From Cupriavidus sp. P-10 (GTDB taxonomy: Bacteria > Pseudomonadota > Gammaproteobacteria > Burkholderiales > Burkholderiaceae): DNA of 64,000 nucleotides. How positions within the stretch are numbered: position 1 is the stretch's first letter; each line of letters opens with the position of its first letter. Where the stretch lies: positions 434,001-498,000 of the forward strand of contig NZ_AP025170.1 in the NCBI RefSeq assembly GCF_003402535.2. The letters are read 5' to 3'. The position numbers and the translations under genes were made by a program. A model generated the notes under the pieces. That model saw only the letters and a program-made list of their open reading frames with translations. It was not told the DNA's origin and searched no databases. Positions 41,795 through 51,478 of this stretch are shown here, piece by piece.

Positions 41795-42379
41795 TCAGAT
41801 ATCCAGTTTGCTGATCTTGGAGCCGTTCACCGAGACGTCGAACATCAGGCCGGCGTTGGTCTGCACGAAGGCGATCACCGGCTGCTGGCTGGTCAGGGTG
41901 TCGAGCCTGCCGTCCGCGCCGACCTTGGCCACCGCCACGTTCGCATCCGCGCCGGCCGTCCAGCCCTTGCTGGACACGAACTTGTTGTAGGCCTCCGGCG
42001 TCATGAACATGATGATGACGGACTTGGACTGCCCGCCGGCGGTCAGCCCGACCGAGGCCTGCGTCGTGCTGTAGTAGCCGACCGTCGCACCCTTCGATCG
42101 CAGCGCCCCCTCGCCGTATTCGCCGCCTACCAGGAAGCCGGCTGCGATGACACGTGGGAACACCAGGACCCCTTGCGCGCGCTGCGCCAGGTCGCGTGCG
42201 CCGGCGTTGGCGGAGAACAGCCGGTTCAGCGCGCCGTCCACCCCGGCATCGATTTCCTGCTTCTTGGCGACCGGATCCTTCGAGGCGCTGGTACCGGTGG
42301 TGGTACAGCCTGCCGCCATTGCGGTGGCGACGAGCAGGCCCGAGCCGGCAACCCGGGTAACAAAGTGGCGACGATTCAT
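41795..42379 (-). CDS. YSC84/SYLF-domain lipoprotein
   Basis: A 194-residue probable lipoprotein. The N-terminus MNRRHFVTRVAGSG, a hydrophobic core and the lipobox AAGC with Cys25 predict signal peptidase II processing. The rest is a SYLF (YSC84) domain (GVLVFPRVIAAGFLVGGEYGEGAL, GGQSKSVIIMFMT), a lipid-binding fold found in eukaryotic actin-patch and bacterial envelope proteins. The bacterial role is unclear. ATG 42379 has AGGAGGTTACC 1-11 nt upstream, a near-perfect ribosome site. It follows, 45 bp away, another exported protein on the same strand. Confidence 0.85.
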   Translation of the reverse strand: MNRRHFVTRVAGSGLLVATAMAAGCTTTGTSASKDPVAKKQEIDAGVDGALNRLFSANAGARDLAQRAQGVLVFPRVIAAGFLVGGEYGEGALRSKGATVGYYSTTQASVGLTAGGQSKSVIIMFMTPEAYNKFVSSKGWTAGADANVAVAKVGADGRLDTLTSQQPVIAFVQTNAGLMFDVSVNGSKISKLDI

Positions 42380-42424
42380 AGGTAACCTCCTGGTGGGGAA
42401 AAGTACCGCGCCCGGCACGGCGGC

Positions 42425-43039
42425 TTAGTTGGCGGCGGCCGCCGCTGGGGCCTTGACCGTAATGGCCACGACTTCGCGGTAGACAAGCTTGGCCATCTGT
42501 CCGCGCTTGATCTGGTTCAGGTCGATGGCGGGATCCTCGACCTTGACGGTACGCAGCGTTTCACGCGGTCCGCGGAACGTGACCAGGCGCTTGGCCGGAT
42601 CGACCTTGGTGATTTCCGCGGTCACCGTGGTGGTGATCTCGCGCATGATGCCCGGCTTGCCGCCCTCGGCGGCACGGGAGGTGCGATCGACCTGTTCGGC
42701 CATGGCCGTGGCCTTGCTGTCCAGCGGTTCCAGCGATGCCACCAGAGCCGCGCCGCGCGTCACGGTAACGATGTCGCCCTTGCGGATCTGGCCGAAGTTC
42801 TTCGCCTCGTCGCCCGCGACCAGTTCGACCACATTGCCACGCGGGCCTTGCACCAGCACAGCCTTGGAAGTGGGATCGATATCAATGATCTTGCCGCTGA
42901 TCACGGCTTCCTCGGCGACGCCAACGGGGCCCTGCGCGCGCTGGGCGTTGGCGTTCCCGGCAGACAGCAACAAGATGGCGGCACTGGCCAGGCTGGCGGC
43001 GAGCAGGGACGAAGTGGAACGGCGCTGGGGACGGCTCAT
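42425..43039 (-). CDS. Exported protein of unknown function
   Basis: A 204-residue protein with a clear signal peptide (MSRPQRRSTSS, hydrophobic core to LLLSAG, cleavage after ANA near residue 32). The mature part has two similar beta-rich segments: ISGKIIDIDPTSKAVLVQGPRGNVVELVAG near residue 47 and TAEITKVDPAKRLVTFRGPRETLRTVKV near 140, suggesting an internal duplication of an OB- or SH3-like barrel. No catalytic residues are evident. It probably acts in the periplasm. It precedes the YSC84 lipoprotein and may share a transcript. The start ATG 43039 puts the charged n-region where expected. Confidence 0.7.
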   Translation of the reverse strand: MSRPQRRSTSSLLAASLASAAILLLSAGNANAQRAQGPVGVAEEAVISGKIIDIDPTSKAVLVQGPRGNVVELVAGDEAKNFGQIRKGDIVTVTRGAALVASLEPLDSKATAMAEQVDRTSRAAEGGKPGIMREITTTVTAEITKVDPAKRLVTFRGPRETLRTVKVEDPAIDLNQIKRGQMAKLVYREVVAITVKAPAAAAAN

Positions 43040-43215
43040 GGCATTCCTTGCAGGGTCGGAAACCGGTTCACAATGGCGCCGCAACCGTGGCAGGCGGCCC
43101 TTGGGGCCTCCCTGCGGGGGCGGTCATCGGCGGGCACCAGGCAGGTGCCGATGAAGCCATTGTGGACAAACGGGCATGGGCCAGCAATCCACTTCGAAAA
43201 AATTTGGTGGGCGAG

Positions 43216-43230
43216 ATTAAAACGTTTAAT
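43216..43230. promoter_or_regulatory. A/T-rich palindrome upstream of the exported protein
   Basis: ATTAAA and TTTAAT flank ACG in a short palindrome, within a 235-bp gap that is otherwise GC-rich, between ruvB and the exported-protein gene. It may be a promoter or operator for the leftward transcript; nothing else is recognised in the gap. Confidence 0.3.
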
Positions 43231-43274
43231 TGGCTGATGCCGGCCCCCCGCCGGCGGCATCCCTGCGCCGCGCC

Positions 43275-44333
43275 TTACTGCCCGTCGAGCAACTCGCCGC
43301 CGCCGCCAGATTGCGGTGCCGCCAGCCCGAAATGCCGGTAGGCCGCCGCAGTGGCCACGCGCCCGCGTGGCGTGCGCTGCAGGTAGCCCTGCTGGATCAG
43401 GTAGGGTTCGAGCACGTCCTCGATGGTGTCGCGCTCCTCGCCGATGGCCGCGGCCAGGTTGTCCACGCCCACCGGGCCGCCGCCGAACTTGTGCAGCACC
43501 GCTTCCAGCAGCTTGCGGTCCATCAGGTCGAAGCCGACACGGTCCACGTCGAGCATGGCCAGCGCGGCATCGGCCATCTCGCGCGTGATGGTGCCGTCGC
43601 CTTTGACCTCGGCATAGTCGCGCACGCGGCGCAGCAGCCGGTTGGCGATACGCGGCGTGCCGCGGGCGCGCCGCGCGATCTCCAGCGCGCCCCGCGGGTC
43701 GATGCTGGCGTGCAGCAACTGGGCCGATCGCGTGACGATGCGCGCCAGTTCCTCGGCATTGTAGAACTCCAGCCGCGCCACGATGCCGAAGCGGTCGCGC
43801 AGCGGGTTGGTCAGCATGCCGGCGCGCGTGGTGGCGCCCACCAGCGTGAACGGCTGCAGGTCGAGCTTGACCGAGCGGGCAGCGGGGCCCTCGCCAATCA
43901 TGATGTCGATCTGGTAGTCCTCGAGCGCCGGATACAGGATCTCCTCGACGACCGGCGAGAGCCGGTGGATTTCGTCGATGAAGAGCACGTCGTTGGCTTC
44001 CAGGTTGGTCAGCAGCGCCGCCAGGTCGCCGGGGCGCTCCAGCACCGGCCCCGAGGTCTGGCGCAGGCCCACCCCCATCTCGCGCGCGATGATATGGGCC
44101 AGCGTGGTCTTGCCCAGCCCCGGCGGGCCGAACAGCAGCACGTGGTCGAGCGCCTCGCGCCGCTTGCGCGCCGCCTGCATGAAGATATCGAGCTGCCCAC
44201 GCACCTTTTCCTGGCCGACGTACTCGTCCAGCAGCTTGGGCCGCAATGCCCGCTCGAACGCCTCCTCCTGCGACGAGGCGGGGGTGGCGGAGATCACGCG
44301 GGCGGGGGCGGAAAGCTTGTCGGTCTCGATCAT
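43275..44333 (-). CDS. ruvB: Holliday junction ATP-dependent DNA helicase RuvB
   Basis: A 352-residue AAA+ motor that drives branch migration with RuvA. Walker [13 protein letters not shown], Walker [13 protein letters not shown], the sensor GATTRAGML and arginine-finger region are present, with the winged-helix C-terminal domain ([12 protein letters not shown]). Located 46 bp after ruvA in the leftward recombination cluster. Confidence 0.96.
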   Translation of the reverse strand: MIETDKLSAPARVISATPASSQEEAFERALRPKLLDEYVGQEKVRGQLDIFMQAARKRREALDHVLLFGPPGLGKTTLAHIIAREMGVGLRQTSGPVLERPGDLAALLTNLEANDVLFIDEIHRLSPVVEEILYPALEDYQIDIMIGEGPAARSVKLDLQPFTLVGATTRAGMLTNPLRDRFGIVARLEFYNAEELARIVTRSAQLLHASIDPRGALEIARRARGTPRIANRLLRRVRDYAEVKGDGTITREMADAALAMLDVDRVGFDLMDRKLLEAVLHKFGGGPVGVDNLAAAIGEERDTIEDVLEPYLIQQGYLQRTPRGRVATAAAYRHFGLAAPQSGGGGELLDGQ

Positions 44334-44379
44334 GGCGCTAATGGGGCATGCCCCGGAGGAAACCCCGCCATTCTACGCT

Positions 44380-44961
44380 TCAGCCCTTGGACAAGGCCTT
44401 GAGCGCCAGCTTGATGCCTTCGGACACGCCGGTGCCGGCCGGCACCTGCTTGATCGCCGCGGCGGCTTCCTTCTCCGAGTACCCGAGCGCGAGCAGCGCG
44501 TTGAGCACATCGACGGCGTTGTCGGGCACCGCCGCGGCGCCGGGCGCGTGGCCCAGCTCCGCGCCGAGCTTGCCCTTGAGCTCGAGCAGCAGCCGTTCGG
44601 CGGTCTTCTTGCCAATGCCCGGCACGCGCGTCAGCCGGCCCGCTTCCTGCAGCGTGATCGCCTGGGCCAGCTCGGACACCGACATGCCCGACAGTACCGC
44701 GAGCGCCATGCGCGCGCCGATGCCGCTGATCTTGATCAGTTCGCGGAAGGTATTGCGCTCGGCCGCCGTGCCGAAGCCATAGAGCAGGTGCGCGTCCTCG
44801 CGCACGATCAGCTGGGTCAGCAGCGTGACCGGCTGGCTCACCGCCGGCAGGTTATAGAAGGTGCTCATCGGAACGTCGACCTCATAGCCAACGCCGTGGC
44901 AGTCGACCAGCAGGTGCGGGGGATTCTTCTCGATGAGGGTGCCGGCGATGCGTCCGATCAT
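44380..44961 (-). CDS. ruvA: Holliday junction DNA helicase RuvA
   Basis: A 193-residue junction-binding protein. The N-terminal OB domain starts [28 protein letters not shown]; two helix-hairpin-helix motifs follow ([18 protein letters not shown] near 75, [17 protein letters not shown] near 111), and the C-terminal domain III contacts RuvB ([14 protein letters not shown]). Normal length. Between it and ruvC upstream lies a glycerophosphodiesterase gene. Confidence 0.95.
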   Translation of the reverse strand: MIGRIAGTLIEKNPPHLLVDCHGVGYEVDVPMSTFYNLPAVSQPVTLLTQLIVREDAHLLYGFGTAAERNTFRELIKISGIGARMALAVLSGMSVSELAQAITLQEAGRLTRVPGIGKKTAERLLLELKGKLGAELGHAPGAAAVPDNAVDVLNALLALGYSEKEAAAAIKQVPAGTGVSEGIKLALKALSKG

Positions 44962-45024
44962 GGTGTGGTATGTCAGGTAGGGGATGAGGCGGCCGCAAGT
45001 GTACCCCGCGGCCGTCCCGTGGCT

Positions 45025-46251
45025 TCAGCGGGTTGGCGTATCGACCGCGCGGCGCCCCAGCGCCGGGTCGTCGGTGAAGAAGCCATCGACGCCCGCGGCG
45101 ATAAAGGCTTCCAGCTCGCGCACCATGCCCGACGGGCTGCGCGTAGCCTCGTCGCCGCCGGTCTGCAGTGGCTTGGGCAGGAAACTGTTCTCTGGGCGGA
45201 AGGTGTAGGGATGGACGAACAGGCCGGCGGCATGGGCCTGGCGGACGACCGCGGTCGGCGTGGCCAGCGCGCCCTGGGCATCGCGCGGCACCACACTGCT
45301 CTTCTCGGGCCCGATGCCGTCGGCATAGGTCGCGACTTCGCGCAGGCCGGTCGCATTCAGCATGTCGCCGAAGGTACGGTTGTCGCCGGCAAGCTTCCAG
45401 TCGGCGGGGCCCTTGCGCGGGTTGCCGACCAGCTGGACCAATTTGACGTTGGGCTGCGCGTGGCCGAACGTGCGCCGCAGCGCGCGCAGGCTTCCTGCCT
45501 CAAAGCACTGGATGTACAGCGGTGCCCGGCTCAGGTAAGGCTGGGCACGCACGGCGGCGGCGAGCTTGTCTTCCAGTGGCAGGCCGATGCCGCGAAAGTA
45601 GCTCGGATGCTTGAGTTCGGCGTAGATGCCGATGGGTTTGCCGGTGCGCAGCGAAGCCTGCTCGGCCAGCCGCACGATCTCGTCCAGGGTAGGCACCTCA
45701 AACTGGTCGTTCAGGCGCGCATTGGCCGGGCGCAGGCGCGGGATGCGTTCGCGCGCGCGCAATGTCTTGAGTTCGGCCAGCGTGAAGTCCTCGGTGAACC
45801 AGCCGGTGAGGCGCTCGCCGTCGATGACCTTGGTGCGCTTGCGGTCGGCAAACTCCGCCACGTCGGCGACATTGGTGGTGCCGGTGATGTCGTTCTCGTG
45901 GCGGGCCACCAGCACGCCATCGCGGGTCATGACGAGATCCGGCTCGATCGCATCGGCGCCGTCCTCGATCGCCTTGGTATAGGCGGCCAGCGTGTGCTCG
46001 GGCCGCAGTGCGCTGGCGCCGCGGTGGGCGATAACCAGCGCCTTGGGTTTTTCGGCGGTGGGGGGCTGCGGCGCGCCTGGTGCCGGGGTCGTGGCCGGCG
46101 CCGGTGCTGGCGGTGCAGGTGGCTTGGGCCGGGGCGCGGTGACACAGCCGGCGACCAGCATGGCGCAGGCCGCGGCCGTGGTGACGGGGAACCGCCAGCG
46201 CCGCAAGGCAAGCATTACGGGGCGGGCGAGGACATCAGTCTGGCTTGGCAT
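45025..46251 (-). CDS. Glycerophosphodiester phosphodiesterase, lipoprotein
   Basis: A 408-residue GDPD, which hydrolyses glycerophosphodiesters to glycerol-3-phosphate and an alcohol. The TIM-barrel motifs are IAHRGASALRPEHTLAAY (catalytic His) near residue 80, EPDLVMTRDGVLVARHENDI (metal-binding Glu/Asp and second catalytic His) near 110 and YAELKHP near 235. A hydrophobic segment ending LVAGC at about residue 36 is a lipobox, followed by a Pro/Ala-rich linker, so it is a periplasm-facing lipoprotein. ATG 46251 has AGGAA at the right distance; an ATG at 46215 lacks a ribosome site. It lies within the ruvC-ruvA interval on the same strand, unusual for ruvCAB. Confidence 0.87.
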   Translation of the reverse strand: MPSQTDVLARPVMLALRRWRFPVTTAAACAMLVAGCVTAPRPKPPAPPAPAPATTPAPGAPQPPTAEKPKALVIAHRGASALRPEHTLAAYTKAIEDGADAIEPDLVMTRDGVLVARHENDITGTTNVADVAEFADRKRTKVIDGERLTGWFTEDFTLAELKTLRARERIPRLRPANARLNDQFEVPTLDEIVRLAEQASLRTGKPIGIYAELKHPSYFRGIGLPLEDKLAAAVRAQPYLSRAPLYIQCFEAGSLRALRRTFGHAQPNVKLVQLVGNPRKGPADWKLAGDNRTFGDMLNATGLREVATYADGIGPEKSSVVPRDAQGALATPTAVVRQAHAAGLFVHPYTFRPENSFLPKPLQTGGDEATRSPSGMVRELEAFIAAGVDGFFTDDPALGRRAVDTPTR

Positions 46252-46329
46252 TCAGTATTCCTGCGGGAAGACGAATGCCAGATTGTAAGAGACACGGGGC
46301 GCAGGACCCGCGTGAGATGAGGGGCAGGC

Positions 46330-46875
46330 TTAGCCGACCAGGCGGCCGCGCCGCACGCGCATGCCCTTGCGCACCAGTTCGGGGGCCATGCCTGCGAGCG
46401 TGCCAAGCGTATCGCCGCCATTGGCATGGCAGATTGCGACGCCCAGCGCGTCGGCCGCGTCGCTGCCGGGCTGGCCGGGGAGCATCAGCAGGCGGGTCAC
46501 CATTTCCTGGACCTGGGCCTTGTTGGCCCGCCCGTAGCCGACTACTGCCACCTTCAGTTGCAGCGCGGTGTATTCGAATACCGGCAGGCCGTAGCCGACC
46601 AGCCCGCAGATCGCGGCGCCGCGGGCCTGGCCGAGCAGCAGCGTCGATTGCGGGTTGACGTTGACGAAGACCTTTTCGATCGCGGCGCAGTCGGGGGCAT
46701 AGGTGCGAGATACCTCGCTGATGCCGTCGTAGAGCGTCTTCAGCCGTTGCGGCAGGCTTTCATTGCCGTTGCTCTTGATCGTGCCCGAGGCGATGTAGGC
46801 AAGCTTGTTGCCTTGCTTCTCGATCACGCCAAAGCCGGTGGTGCGCAGGCCGGGGTCGATGCCTAGGATTCGCAT
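46330..46875 (-). CDS. ruvC: Crossover junction endodeoxyribonuclease RuvC
   Basis: A 181-residue Holliday-junction resolvase. The RNase H-fold acidic residues are seen: Asp7 ([10 protein letters not shown]), Glu near 67 (AIEKVFV), and the C-terminal [12 protein letters not shown] aspartates. ATG 46875 gives the standard MRILGIDPG start. It follows purH by 80 bp and precedes the GDPD lipoprotein gene by 78 bp. Confidence 0.95.
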   Translation of the reverse strand: MRILGIDPGLRTTGFGVIEKQGNKLAYIASGTIKSNGNESLPQRLKTLYDGISEVSRTYAPDCAAIEKVFVNVNPQSTLLLGQARGAAICGLVGYGLPVFEYTALQLKVAVVGYGRANKAQVQEMVTRLLMLPGQPGSDAADALGVAICHANGGDTLGTLAGMAPELVRKGMRVRRGRLVG

Positions 46876-46955
46876 ATTGGGTTGAATTGGTTGGGTCTTG
46901 GCGCTGTTGTCGCATGTCACCAACAGCGACAAGCCCCAGCCGTCAAACAAAACCC

Positions 46956-48530
46956 TTAATGCCGGAAATGCCGCGTCCCAGTCAGCACCATGGCAATCCC
47001 CCGCTCATCAGCAGCAGCAATCACCTCATCATCCCGCACCGACCCGCCCGGCTGAATCACGCAGGTAGCGCCAGCGTCCACAACCACATCCAGCCCGTCA
47101 CGGAACGGGAAGAACGCATCCGACGCCACAGCGGAGCCAGCCAGCGTCAGCCCGGCATTCTGCGCCTTGATGCTGGCGATGCGAGCCGAATCCACACGGC
47201 TCATCTGCCCGGCACCGACACCCAGCGTCATACCGCCACCGCAGAAGACGATCGCATTGGACTTCACGAACTTCGCCACCCGCCAGGCAAACATCAGATC
47301 ATCCATCTCCTTCGGCGTCGGATGACGGCGCGTCACCACGCGCAGTTCCGAAGGCTGAACGTTCTTGGCATCCGGGCCCTGCACCAGCAGACCGCCGCCA
47401 ACACGCTTGAAGTCAAACTGGTTGATGCCCTTGCCCAGCGGAATCTCCAGCAGACGCACGTTCTGCTTGGCCGCGAACACCGCACGCGCAGCAGCGCTGA
47501 ACGACGGCGCGATCAGCACTTCAACGAACTGCCTGGCCACGGCCTGCGCGGCGGCTTCGTCCAGCTCCACGTTGAAAGCGATGATGCCGCCGAAGGCCGA
47601 GGTCGAATCGGTCTTGAACGCCTTCTCATATGCTTCCAGCGCGTTGGCGCCCAGCGCCACGCCGCACGGATTGGCGTGCTTGATGATCACGCAGGCAGCG
47701 CCGTTGGCCGCGTCGAACGACTTGACGCATTCCCACGCCGCATCGGCGTCGGCGATGTTGTTGTACGACAGCTCCTTGCCCTGCAGCTGCACGTAGTTGG
47801 CCAGCGCGCCATCCACGGCCTTCAGGTCGCGATAGAAGGCGGCCGACTGGTGCGGGTTCTCGCCGTAGCGCATTTCCTGCACCTTGTCGAAGGCCAGGTT
47901 CAGCGTCTGCGGGTAGGCGCTGCGGCCCTGATGCGACTTGTCGGCGCCGAGGCTGGTCAGGTAGTTGGTGATGGCGCCGTCGTACTGCGCGGTGTGCGCG
48001 AACACCTTGGTCGCCAGGCGGAAGTTGGTGTCGTAGCCGACGCTGTTGCCGTTGGCGCGCATTTCGTCGAGTACCACGGCGTAGTCGGCCGGGTCGACGA
48101 TCACGGTCACGTCGCGGTGGTTCTTGGCCGCCGAGCGCAGCATGGTCGGACCGCCGATATCGATGTTCTCGATCGCGTCAGGCAGCGTGCAGTCATCCTT
48201 GGCCACGGTCTGCTGGAACGGATACAGGTTCACCACCAGCAGGTCGATCGTGGGGATATTGTGCTCGGCCAGCGCGGCCATGTGCTCGGGCAGGTCGCGG
48301 CGCGCCAGGATGCCGCCATGGACCTTCGGGTGCAGCGTCTTGACGCGGCCGTCGAGCATTTCCGGGAAGCCGGTGTAGTCGGCCACCTCCGTCACGGGCA
48401 GGCCGCTGTCGGCCAGCAGCTTGGCGGTGCCGCCGGTGGAAAGCAGCGTCACGCCGAGCGCGTTCAGTTCGCGCGCGAATTCGACGATGCCGGTCTTGTC
48501 GGATACGGAAAGGAGGGCTTGCTTGATCAT
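46956..48530 (-). CDS. purH: Bifunctional AICAR formyltransferase / IMP cyclohydrolase
   Basis: A 524-residue PurH catalysing the last two steps of IMP synthesis. The N-terminal IMP cyclohydrolase (MGS-like) domain starts [19 protein letters not shown] and contains [13 protein letters not shown]; the C-terminal AICAR transformylase has [12 protein letters not shown] near 225, [11 protein letters not shown] near 285 and the [10 protein letters not shown] region near 457. Length is standard. It is 22 bp downstream of fis, so dusB, fis and purH may be read together. Confidence 0.96.
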   Translation of the reverse strand: MIKQALLSVSDKTGIVEFARELNALGVTLLSTGGTAKLLADSGLPVTEVADYTGFPEMLDGRVKTLHPKVHGGILARRDLPEHMAALAEHNIPTIDLLVVNLYPFQQTVAKDDCTLPDAIENIDIGGPTMLRSAAKNHRDVTVIVDPADYAVVLDEMRANGNSVGYDTNFRLATKVFAHTAQYDGAITNYLTSLGADKSHQGRSAYPQTLNLAFDKVQEMRYGENPHQSAAFYRDLKAVDGALANYVQLQGKELSYNNIADADAAWECVKSFDAANGAACVIIKHANPCGVALGANALEAYEKAFKTDSTSAFGGIIAFNVELDEAAAQAVARQFVEVLIAPSFSAAARAVFAAKQNVRLLEIPLGKGINQFDFKRVGGGLLVQGPDAKNVQPSELRVVTRRHPTPKEMDDLMFAWRVAKFVKSNAIVFCGGGMTLGVGAGQMSRVDSARIASIKAQNAGLTLAGSAVASDAFFPFRDGLDVVVDAGATCVIQPGGSVRDDEVIAAADERGIAMVLTGTRHFRH

Positions 48531-48552
48531 GGCTGTGGGAGACGCTTCAAAT

Positions 48553-48786
48553 TCAAAGTAAACCGTGCTGCTGCAGCTTCTTGCGCAGCGTGTTGCGATT
48601 GATGCCCAGGTAGGCGGCCGCCAGCGACTGGTTGCGCTCGGCGCGCACCATCACGGCTTCCAGCAGCGGCCGTTCGACCGCTTCGAGCACCATGTTGTAC
48701 ATATTGGAAGGCTCTTCGCCGTCCAGGTCGCGAAAATACGTGTCCAGGCTTTCCCTGATGCACTGGTCGATAGCGTTGCGGCTCAT
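48553..48786 (-). CDS. fis: DNA-binding protein Fis
   Basis: A 77-residue nucleoid-associated protein, the short betaproteobacterial form of Fis. The C-terminal helix-turn-helix ([29 protein letters not shown]) is strongly conserved; the N-terminal helices form the dimer. It bends DNA and regulates rRNA and metabolic genes. Its ATG overlaps the dusB stop by four bases, matching the conserved dusB-fis operon of proteobacteria. Confidence 0.94.
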   Translation of the reverse strand: MSRNAIDQCIRESLDTYFRDLDGEEPSNMYNMVLEAVERPLLEAVMVRAERNQSLAAAYLGINRNTLRKKLQQHGLL

Positions 48787-49850
48787 GCGGCAAGCAACTC
48801 CCCGTTTTTGTTGTTGTTCGCTTCGTCTTTATCTTGTTTGCCCTGGTCGTCGTCCACGTACACCAGCCGGTCCGAGAACTGCGCCTGCTCTTCGAAGAAA
48901 GCGTTGACGGCCGCAAGTTGCTCGGTGGTGGATTCCAGCGTGTTCATCCGGTGCCGGAACAGGTTCGCGCCGCGCAGGCCACGCGTGTACCAGGCAATAT
49001 GCTTGCGCGCGGTGCGCACGCCGGTGAACTCGCCGTAGAAGGCGTAGTGGTCTTCCAGGTGCGCGTTCATGATCGCGCGGATCTCGGCCACTTCCGGCGA
49101 CTGCAGCATTTCGCCGGTCTTCAGGAAGTGCTCGATCTCACGGAACAGCCACGGCCGGCCCTGCGCCGCGCGGCCGATCATGATCGCGTCCGCGCCGGTC
49201 AGCGCCAGCACTTGCTTTGCCTTCTGCGGCGTAGTGATGTCACCGTTGGCGACCACCGGGATCGAGATCGCTGCCTTGACCGCGGCAATGGTCTCGTACT
49301 CGGCGTCGCCGTGGTACAGGTCGGCGCGGGTGCGCCCGTGGATGGTGAGCATGCTGATGCCCGCGTCCTCGACCATGCGTGCGATGCGCAGCGCATTGCG
49401 GTTCTCGCGGTTCCAGCCGGTGCGGATCTTCAGCGTGACCGGCACGCGCTCGCCGACAGCGGCGACCACCGCCTCGACGATGCGCACCACCAGCGGCTCG
49501 TTCTGCAGCAGCGCCGAACCGGCGGCGACGTTGCACACCTTCTTGGCCGGGCAGCCCATGTTGATATCGATGATCTGCGCGCCGCGGTCGACGTTGTAGC
49601 GCGCCGCCTCGGCCATCATCGCCGGCTCGGCGCCGGCGATCTGCACCGAGATGGGCTCGACCTCGCCGGCGTGGTTGGCGCGGCGCATGGTCTTTTCGCT
49701 TTTCCACAGCTGTGCGTTGGACGCCACCATTTCCGATACCGCATAGCCGGCGCCGAGCTGCTTGCACAGCTGGCGGAACGGCCGGTCCGTCACGCCCGCC
49801 ATGGGGGCGACAAACAGGTTGTTGCGGAGTTGGTGAGGTCCGATCTGCAC
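48783..49850 (-). CDS. dusB: tRNA-dihydrouridine synthase B
   Basis: A 355-residue FMN-dependent dihydrouridine synthase. The TIM barrel shows APMAGVTDRPFRQLCK at the N-terminus, the catalytic cysteine segment NMGCPAKKVCN near residue 98, RTGWN near 143 and IHGRTR near 168. The C-terminal helical tRNA-binding domain contains the LRGANLFRHRMN segment. It reduces a uridine in tRNA (position 17 for DusB). First gene of the dusB-fis(-purH) unit. Confidence 0.93.
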   Translation of the reverse strand: MQIGPHQLRNNLFVAPMAGVTDRPFRQLCKQLGAGYAVSEMVASNAQLWKSEKTMRRANHAGEVEPISVQIAGAEPAMMAEAARYNVDRGAQIIDINMGCPAKKVCNVAAGSALLQNEPLVVRIVEAVVAAVGERVPVTLKIRTGWNRENRNALRIARMVEDAGISMLTIHGRTRADLYHGDAEYETIAAVKAAISIPVVANGDITTPQKAKQVLALTGADAIMIGRAAQGRPWLFREIEHFLKTGEMLQSPEVAEIRAIMNAHLEDHYAFYGEFTGVRTARKHIAWYTRGLRGANLFRHRMNTLESTTEQLAAVNAFFEEQAQFSDRLVYVDDDQGKQDKDEANNNKNGELLAA

Positions 49851-50248
49851 GATAGGGCGGCGGTTCTGCTGGGGCCCTGCCGCCCTGGCGGCGCGCGCGC
49901 CGGGAAGGGATCGGGATGGCCTGCTCTGGTTCGGGAGACCTTGTGACGATCGGGCGAAACAGAGACGAAACGGAAAAACATGCCCCTGCCGAAACTGCAG
50001 CCGGCGATGGATCGGGACATGTGCGAGGCCGAGATTCTACCGCCAAACGGGAGCGACTGCCCAAGAATTGAGCATCGGCGGCGCATTTTGCCCGGCACAA
50101 CGCCAACAGAACGCCATATCAATCCCGCCATTTCGCCGGCCGCGGGCAATAACAGGCATACGCGGCGGGCGGACCATTACGCGCTGGCGCAATGGTCCGG
50201 TTCCTGTGTTGCGCCAGCGCCACTCACGCCAGGCCAGCGCCAGGGACT
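49851..50248. other. 398-bp gap upstream of dusB with overlapping hairpins
   Basis: No protein gene is supported here. The left part must hold the leftward dusB-fis promoter, but I see no convincing -10/-35 pair. The right part, just beyond the monooxygenase stop, contains two overlapping inverted repeats at 50171-50220 described separately. Confidence 0.5.
50171..50220. promoter_or_regulatory. Two mutually exclusive hairpins after the UbiH-type gene
   Basis: Hairpin A pairs GGACCATT (50171-50178) with AATGGTCC (50191-50198). Hairpin B pairs GCGCTGGCGCAA (50181-50192) with TTGCGCCAGCGC (50209-50220), 12 bp perfect. They share bases and cannot form together. Read leftward they lie 29 nt after the monooxygenase stop and could be a terminator/stabiliser or a switch. 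Confidence 0.5.
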
Positions 50249-51478
50249 TTAGCGGCGCATGCCGAACATCATGTGGCGCGCCAGCGCGTGCCGCAGCGGC
50301 GGCAGGCAGGCCAGCGCCGCCAGCGACGCCCCGCGGGCATGCGCGGCAAGCGGGTAGGGCACGCCGAACAGGCGCGGCAGCAGGTCGGTGACGCCGATGG
50401 TGACCGCGCGGTCGAGCCGATGGCGGCTGGCAAACGCCTGCAGCGCCTGCGGCGTGCAGGCGGCGCGCAGCGAGTCGGCCAGCGCGAAGGCGTCGCGCAG
50501 GCCCAGGTTGAGGCCCTGGCCCGCCACCGGGTGCAGCGTCTGCGCCGCATTGCCTACCGCCGCGACGCGGCCGCTGACCGTGACCGGCGCGGCGTTCAGT
50601 CCCAGCGGGAAGGCATGGCGCTTGCCCGCCAGCGTGAAATAGCCCATCCGGTCGCCGAAGGCGCGTCCCAGCTCCAGCGCGAACTCCGCGTCGGGCAGGG
50701 CCAGCCGCCGTGCGGCCTGTTCCGGCGGGCAGCACCACACCAGCGCGTAGCCCGCGACGCCGTGCTCGTCGTGTGGCAGCAGCGCCAGCGGGCCTTCCTC
50801 GGTAAAGCGCTCCCAGGCCCAGCCGGGCTGCGGGCGCGAGCAGGTCACATGGGCGATCACGGCGGTCTGCCCGTAATCGCGCGTACGCGCGCCGCGGCCC
50901 TGGTGCCGCGCCTGCTCGTGGAACAGGCCACCCTCGGCCTGTATCGCGAGCCGGGCGAGAAAGCGCACCACCTGGCCGTCATGGGCAGTGCCGGTCAGCT
51001 GCACCGTGCCGGCGTCGGCATCGTCGCCGGTGCCGGCCGATGGCGGTTGCTCGATCTGGTCGATGCGGGTCTCGAATACGCGCTGGAGCCTGTCATCCGC
51101 GCAGGCCTGCGCGGCGCGCGCGAGGGCGCGTTCGAGCACATCGCACAGCTCGCCATAGCGGACCACATAGCCCAATGCCGGCACGCCGTAGTCGTCATGG
51201 TGCAGGCGAACATGGCCGAAGCGGCCGCGCTGCGACACATGGATATGCTCGATCGGGCTGCCGGGCACGGGCCAGGCGCCGATCTGCTCGAGCAACTGGC
51301 GGCTGCCGTGCGACAGCGCGATCGCGCGCGGGTCGCGCGCGGCGCGCGCAGGCGTGGCGGCGTCGATCAGCGCGATGCGCCAGTCGGTGGTGCGCAGCAG
51401 CTGGCAGGCCAGCGCCAGTCCTACCGGGCCGCCGCCGACGATGGCGATGTCGCGCATCTCAGCTGGCGCGGCCGGCAT
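50249..51478 (-). CDS. FAD-dependent monooxygenase, UbiH/UbiF/Coq6 family
   Basis: A 409-residue flavin hydroxylase of the ubiquinone-biosynthesis family. The N-terminal FAD site is IAIVGGGPVGLALACQLL, the middle holds ARDPRAIALSHGSRQLLEQIG, and the second FAD motif is AVGNAAQTLHPVAGQGLNLGLRDA near residue 295. It would hydroxylate the quinone ring; whether it is UbiH, UbiF or UbiI cannot be told. ATG 51478 has AGGAAG 8 nt upstream; an internal ATG at 51457 is an alternative. The start overlaps the upstream gene by 20 bp. The pepP neighbourhood is the usual context for ubiH. Confidence 0.86.
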   Translation of the reverse strand: MPAAPAEMRDIAIVGGGPVGLALACQLLRTTDWRIALIDAATPARAARDPRAIALSHGSRQLLEQIGAWPVPGSPIEHIHVSQRGRFGHVRLHHDDYGVPALGYVVRYGELCDVLERALARAAQACADDRLQRVFETRIDQIEQPPSAGTGDDADAGTVQLTGTAHDGQVVRFLARLAIQAEGGLFHEQARHQGRGARTRDYGQTAVIAHVTCSRPQPGWAWERFTEEGPLALLPHDEHGVAGYALVWCCPPEQAARRLALPDAEFALELGRAFGDRMGYFTLAGKRHAFPLGLNAAPVTVSGRVAAVGNAAQTLHPVAGQGLNLGLRDAFALADSLRAACTPQALQAFASRHRLDRAVTIGVTDLLPRLFGVPYPLAAHARGASLAALACLPPLRHALARHMMFGMRR

